Positions 60,328-64,000 of a DNA stretch of 64,000 nt are shown in pieces. The notes beneath the pieces are model-generated. The model was given only the letters and a program-made list of their open reading frames with translations. It ran no database searches and had not been told where the DNA came from. A program made the translations under genes and the position numbers. The number at the start of each line of letters is the position of its first letter. Position 1 is the first letter of the stretch. Origin of the DNA: an uncultured Lachnospiraceae bacterium (GTDB lineage: Bacteria > Bacillota > Clostridia > Lachnospirales > Lachnospiraceae); NCBI GenBank assembly GCA_947367855.1, contig CANBFE010000013.1:1-64000 (forward strand), in the 5' to 3' direction.

Positions 60328-60975
60328 TCAGAAATCCACAAGCAGCGGAAGCGGGCACTGTCTTGGAAAGAAAACCAGAAGCGTTCCCTTTCTCACCGAA
60401 ATGCGGCCCTCCCTCCCGGTAAATTCATTGCTTACCCCAAGAGGATATGTATTTTTCAAAACGGCATCCTCCAGTTCATATTTTAAGCCTTTCAGAAATA
60501 CCCCCTCCGACTGCTCCGAGTGGGAAAAGACAGACACATATCCCTCTCCCTCCCCTGAAAAAACCAGAGTTTTCCCGGTAATGGCAGTTATGGCGCAGTC
60601 CCTGTCAAAGAGGATTCCCTGCATCCCTTCCCGGGCAAGCTCCGCCAACAGCTGCAGATTGGCAATGGTATGGTCCAGTCTCCCTCCTGTCCCGCAGTAA
60701 ATATGAAACCGCCGGTATCCTGCCCTGATGCCCTCCCTTACCGCTGCCCGCATATCAGTGTCGTCCTTTTCCGCCTCCAAAGCCATTGTATTGGGAAAAT
60801 CCGGTGTATACTGCAGGGTGTCAAAATCTCCGATTGCAAGGTGAAGCGGAATGCCTTTCTGCCGCAGCAGCCGAAAGCCTGCATCCACCCCAATGACAAA
60901 ATCCCCTTCCTTTGGGTAAAAGTCCAGGCCGTAGTCTCCGCCTGCCCCCACCAGATAACAAATCCCCTTTTCCAT
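60328..60975 (-). CDS. thiN: Thiamine diphosphokinase
   Basis: Makes thiamine diphosphate from thiamine and ATP. The 215-residue product has LVGAGGDYGLDF, FVIGVDAGFRLLRQKGIP, HLAIGDFDTLQ, the acidic KDDTDMRAAVREGI stretch that binds pyrophosphate, and YCGTGGRLDHTIANLQLL, all of the TPK family; the C-terminal beta-sandwich binds thiamine. No TPP riboswitch was recognised upstream. It is 46 bp after the LlaJI-type nuclease gene on the same strand. Confidence 0.93.
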   Translation of the reverse strand: MEKGICYLVGAGGDYGLDFYPKEGDFVIGVDAGFRLLRQKGIPLHLAIGDFDTLQYTPDFPNTMALEAEKDDTDMRAAVREGIRAGYRRFHIYCGTGGRLDHTIANLQLLAELAREGMQGILFDRDCAITAITGKTLVFSGEGEGYVSVFSHSEQSEGVFLKGLKYELEDAVLKNTYPLGVSNEFTGREGRISVRKGTLLVFFPRQCPLPLLVDF

Positions 60976-61021
60976 ATCCCGTTCCCCTCCGCTTTCCGGC
61001 CTTCCAGATACCTGTTTTGTC

Positions 61022-62494
61022 TTATTCCGCCTGTTTTCCCATATTCCAGATCAATTCCAGGTTCTCCATTTTTATCTTTCTGTCTGCAAGGTACAGATCA
61101 TACATTTCCTCTGCGCACAGCTTTGCCGCAATGATCGGTCCGCGAAACATTTTCATCTCCACCCAGGCGTATTCCGGCTCCGTTTTCTCCTGAGGAAACA
61201 AAAACATGTTCCACACATGCCGGAATCCCTGGGCTTCTATAAATTCCTCATAGGCCATACGGTACAGATACTGTTTTGCCACATCCTCCACACCCGGCTG
61301 CCCCACCACTTTACAACAGTTCCCCTGCTGCCTGAATTCCATACAGTAATACTTTGCGTCATAGATTCCAAAACAGTATTCATCCGTGTCCTCAACCTGA
61401 TGGATACAGAGGATATCAGGCAGGAACGTACTGCTTTTTGCATCCGTTCCGGGAGGATTCTGCCTGTGCCACAGGGGCCTGTCTATGAGGTCAATAAGCC
61501 TTCTGTCCGGAGCAAAATCCCCTGAAATTCCGCATGGAAGTTCCCCCAGTCTCTTCTCCCTCATATTTCCGAAAGCGTCTCCGCAGACCCTTTCCCACAC
61601 CAGATTAAAGCTGTTGGTTCCGTACAGTCCCAGGCTGCTCTCCTGTCTCTCCACATTTTTACCTGCTATGTAAGAATAAAGGGTTTTCAGCAGAATCTGC
61701 TTGCGCGTTACATACTGCTGCCGAAGCTCTCTTTCCAGTCTGTACAGAATAAAGTCGGCTTCCCCGAAATCCTCCGGAACGGAAGCATTCAGTTCCAGTT
61801 CTCCGATATCAAACAGCTCCAGGATCCCGCTTTCTTTCAGCTCCGCGCAGCAGCGTGTCAATATGCATGCATGGAGTCTTCTGCAGTAATCATTCTCGTT
61901 CTCCGCAGTGCCCCTGGTCCGAAATTCCACATAGTAAGGACGGTTGTTCCGTATCAGCGCTGTGGTCTCGCTGATAGTCCTGTCCCACAGTATCTCCCCC
62001 TGCCCATTGCTTTCGATGACAGCCAGCTGACTGGCGTATAGCCCATAGCGGAAATAGTCTTCCAACAGGTACAATGCCACCCCCAGCCAGTTAAAATTTC
62101 CGTCTTCCCCACCGCCATGATACACAGGCACAGTCTGTTCCTTATCATTGTATTTCCGGATTACCTTCAGTACTTTTTTCAGCTGCCCCATGGGCTCCGC
62201 CGTGGAAGTGATATACTTGGGATAGCATTTGAAAACATACTTTTCCAAAGTCACTACCCCCACAAAGTCAAAGACATACTCTGCGCGGGTTTCATTTTCT
62301 GACACATCCGTCAGTATGATGTCCTGGTTGGACAGATTTTCATATTCCGGTTTGGAAGCCCTGACCGCCTTGACAATCCCGTATTTTTTGAGAATTCCCA
62401 ACAGACGCCCCGCCTCCGGGAGGGAGGTTCCCAACTCCCTGGCAGTCTCAGAAACCGTATAATGTTTTAACTCGCGAAAGAACCCACCGGCCAT
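61022..62494 (-). CDS. LlaJI/McrC-type restriction nuclease subunit
   Basis: A 490-residue protein that I recognise as the LlaJI family restriction subunit (R2-like, McrC analogue). The N-terminus holds a winged-helix-like part (YTVSETARELGTSLPEAGRLL) and the middle is mixed helix; the C-terminal third carries PD-(D/E)XK nuclease features, TFLPDILCIHQVEDTDEYCFG with IYDAKYYCMEF (Asp and the D-A-K). It begins six bases after the stop of the McrB-like ATPase gene, so both are made together. It should cut DNA when driven by the GTPase partner. Confidence 0.85.
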   Translation of the reverse strand: MAGGFFRELKHYTVSETARELGTSLPEAGRLLGILKKYGIVKAVRASKPEYENLSNQDIILTDVSENETRAEYVFDFVGVVTLEKYVFKCYPKYITSTAEPMGQLKKVLKVIRKYNDKEQTVPVYHGGGEDGNFNWLGVALYLLEDYFRYGLYASQLAVIESNGQGEILWDRTISETTALIRNNRPYYVEFRTRGTAENENDYCRRLHACILTRCCAELKESGILELFDIGELELNASVPEDFGEADFILYRLERELRQQYVTRKQILLKTLYSYIAGKNVERQESSLGLYGTNSFNLVWERVCGDAFGNMREKRLGELPCGISGDFAPDRRLIDLIDRPLWHRQNPPGTDAKSSTFLPDILCIHQVEDTDEYCFGIYDAKYYCMEFRQQGNCCKVVGQPGVEDVAKQYLYRMAYEEFIEAQGFRHVWNMFLFPQEKTEPEYAWVEMKMFRGPIIAAKLCAEEMYDLYLADRKIKMENLELIWNMGKQAE

Positions 62495-62500
62495 ATGGCT

Positions 62501-64000
62501 TCACCCCTCTGTCTGTCCGGGGGCGCTGATTCCGAAAACCCCTTCCCCAATCTCCTCGAAGGTTCTGCAGATCTCCGAGAACATCATTCTTCCCCTATGC
62601 CCCTTAAAAATGCCGGAGGGACGCATTTTCATAACATCCTCAAAAAGGTACATTATCACCTTGCTCTCAAATGCCTGCAGGAATCGTTCTTCCTCCTGCC
62701 GCGCGTTTTCCAGCACATCTGCGGAAAGGAAAAAGGGCCCCAAAAGCTTGTCCTCGTTTACTTTGCACTCCTCCGCAAGAATGCGGTTGATCTCCTTTCT
62801 CAGCCAGTTCCATCCCACATATTTCCTGCTGCTGTCCCTGCCCACAGGAATTATGTAATGACTGACTTTTTCCTCTGCATCATCGATTCCGATATACTCA
62901 AAGTTCCACCTGCGCTTAAAGGCCGTATCCATGGGAAACACCCCCTGATCAGCACTGTTCATGGTCGCCCAGAGAAACATATTGTCAGGTATCCGTATCT
63001 GTGAATACTGGTCCGGACTGCCTCCCATCCTGTCTGACAAATATCTGCGGACATCCTCCGTAGTCTGGATTTCGTACACACTTGCGCCGCATGCATCGCG
63101 GTCCAGAAGCTGAAACACATCCCCGAAAACCCCGGCGGCATCCGCCCTGTTGATCTCCTCCACCAACAGCAGATGAGGCTGCGGAAAATCCATTCTTCCG
63201 CTCATAACCGCATCAATATAGACCCGCATAAAGGGGCCTGGCACAAACTGATACCTGATCTCGTCCCCCTCTGACACGGGTTTATAAGTTCCCACAAACT
63301 GCGCATAGGAATATCCCGGATGAAAGGTAACCCGCTCCATGCTCCCTTCCGTTTCCTCCAGAAGTCTTTCCGAATCTTCTTTCAGCCTGTAGCTTTTTCC
63401 GGTTCCCGGCGCGCCGAAGACAATTCTGTTTCTTGCAAATTCCGTATTAAAACCGGTATTCCACACAGGCGATTCGGATTCATCGTTTCCCGTCTCCACA
63501 AACTCCGTCTCCCGGACTGCAATATATGGACGGCTATCAAATTTTTCCATGTAATCCTCAAGAAAATCTTTGTGAATTACCGAAATATAGACTCCAAGCC
63601 TGTTCCTGATTCTCTCGAAATCTTTGTCGGGACGGTAATCATTGGGGATAATAATCTGGTTGCCAGGGCCGTTTCTTATCCCTCCTCTGGTTCCGGAAAT
63701 CCTCTCAATTTCCATCTCTGAGCACTCCAGGCTGAATACAAAGTCACAGTATTTCTCCACCTGATCGTTTACCCCCAGACAGAAATATTTCATCTGGTTT
63801 TCAAGGGCATATCTCCAGGCTGCGCTTCTCTCATTTGCCCCGCTGTCCCTGGTATCAAAGTAATTTTTGGTATTATCCTGCTTATGTACCAAAGCGTAGA
63901 CAAAGATAACTACGGTTTCGCCGCAGTCCAGTTCATAGAGAAATCCTCTATTCTTGGTTCCTGCAATCATTATCTTCTGTCCGAATTCAATTCCCAGATA
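62501..64000 (-). CDS. McrB-like AAA+ GTPase of a LlaJI-type restriction system (N-terminus beyond right edge)
   Basis: The frame is open to the right edge; an ATG exists at 63970 but lacks a ribosome site, and coding continues upstream, so it is probably cut. The visible 499 residues have an N-terminal region with DNA-recognition character (LGVYISVIHKDFLEDYMEKF), then an AAA+ module: Walker A FGAPGTGKSYRLKED, Walker B LLVEEINRADAAGVFGDVFQLL, and ATMNSADQGVFPMDTAFKRRW, where N-S-A-D stands for the N-T-A-D that gives McrB its GTP preference. The C-terminal helix bundle should bind the nuclease subunit. The matching methyltransferases would lie beyond the edge. Confidence 0.85.
   Translation of the reverse strand, partial: YLGIEFGQKIMIAGTKNRGFLYELDCGETVVIFVYALVHKQDNTKNYFDTRDSGANERSAAWRYALENQMKYFCLGVNDQVEKYCDFVFSLECSEMEIERISGTRGGIRNGPGNQIIIPNDYRPDKDFERIRNRLGVYISVIHKDFLEDYMEKFDSRPYIAVRETEFVETGNDESESPVWNTGFNTEFARNRIVFGAPGTGKSYRLKEDSERLLEETEGSMERVTFHPGYSYAQFVGTYKPVSEGDEIRYQFVPGPFMRVYIDAVMSGRMDFPQPHLLLVEEINRADAAGVFGDVFQLLDRDACGASVYEIQTTEDVRRYLSDRMGGSPDQYSQIRIPDNMFLWATMNSADQGVFPMDTAFKRRWNFEYIGIDDAEEKVSHYIIPVGRDSSRKYVGWNWLRKEINRILAEECKVNEDKLLGPFFLSADVLENARQEEERFLQAFESKVIMYLFEDVMKMRPSGIFKGHRGRMMFSEICRTFEEIGEGVFGISAPGQTEG

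Noticed and set aside
60976..61021. Possible TPP riboswitch before thiN
   Set aside because: Only 46 bp separate thiN from the upstream gene and no THI-box sequence is present.
1..64000. Insertion sequences, prophage or integrative element
   Set aside because: No transposase, integrase or phage gene was recognised; the only mobile-like signals are the inverted duplication at 10326-10769 and the restriction genes at the right edge.

Overview
The window reads as chromosomal DNA from a moderately GC-rich gut Lachnospiraceae bacterium (Clostridia). Pointers are the rapZ-whiA-HPr-like run beside hprK, a T-box leader on prolyl-tRNA synthetase, MecA, a DUF4358/MBOAT/DHHW surface-polymer cassette, strong AGGAGG ribosome sites, consensus sigma-A promoters, and secreted proteins with E/S/P/T-rich linkers. 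I cannot fix the genus; a relative of Acetatifactor or Schaedlerella is a guess from base composition and gene content.

Layout. 1-6657 (minus): an edge-truncated TPR protein, rsmA, a HAD phosphatase and a predicted O-acyltransferase cassette. 6925-10307: hflK-hflC, a GNAT acetyltransferase and a cyclophilin. 10326-10769: an unexplained 444-bp inverted duplication. 10777-23080 (minus): fba, lipid kinase, HPr-like protein, whiA, rapZ, murB, ROK glucokinase, hprK, uvrC, a wall amidase and ftsH. 23281-34321: DUF1846, YitT, thioredoxin, trmB, dacA, an exonuclease, T-box-controlled proS, an AAA/PD-(D/E)XK protein and rlmI. 34516-37666: tRNA-Pro(CGG) and a PAS sensor overlapping a diguanylate cyclase. 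37669-42853 (minus): LCP wall ligase, small membrane protein, CapA-like lipoprotein, aldo/keto reductase, AraC regulator. 43024-48042: 5'-nucleotidase, a candidate orphan RNA on the minus strand, aldose epimerase, glutamine synthetase, tRNA-Ala(CGC). 48106-52988: wall-binding LysM protein, an unrecognised basic coiled-coil protein, a C39 peptidase and mecA. 53130-59780: a very large dockerin-bearing M60 metallopeptidase followed by a membrane-anchored cohesin-like protein. 60078-64000: thiamine diphosphokinase, a small protein and the restriction half of a LlaJI/McrBC-type system cut by the right edge.

How the parts fit. Carbon control (HprK plus an HPr paralogue without the phospho-histidine) sits with glucokinase, RapZ, WhiA and MurB, linking sugar status with wall synthesis and division. 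FtsH and its usual HflK/HflC partners are both present but in separate transcription units. Several blocks concern the cell surface: O-acylation, LCP ligation, amidase, carboxypeptidase, LysM protein and the M60/cohesin pair, the last probably a surface-tethered protease for mucin-like glycoproteins. The most unusual signals are (a) the 444-bp inverted duplication at 10326-10769 with two facing promoter-plus-hairpin cassettes, (b) a textbook promoter at 45271-45299 that drives no gene but precedes a structured about 265-nt RNA, and (c) the dockerin M60/cohesin pair.
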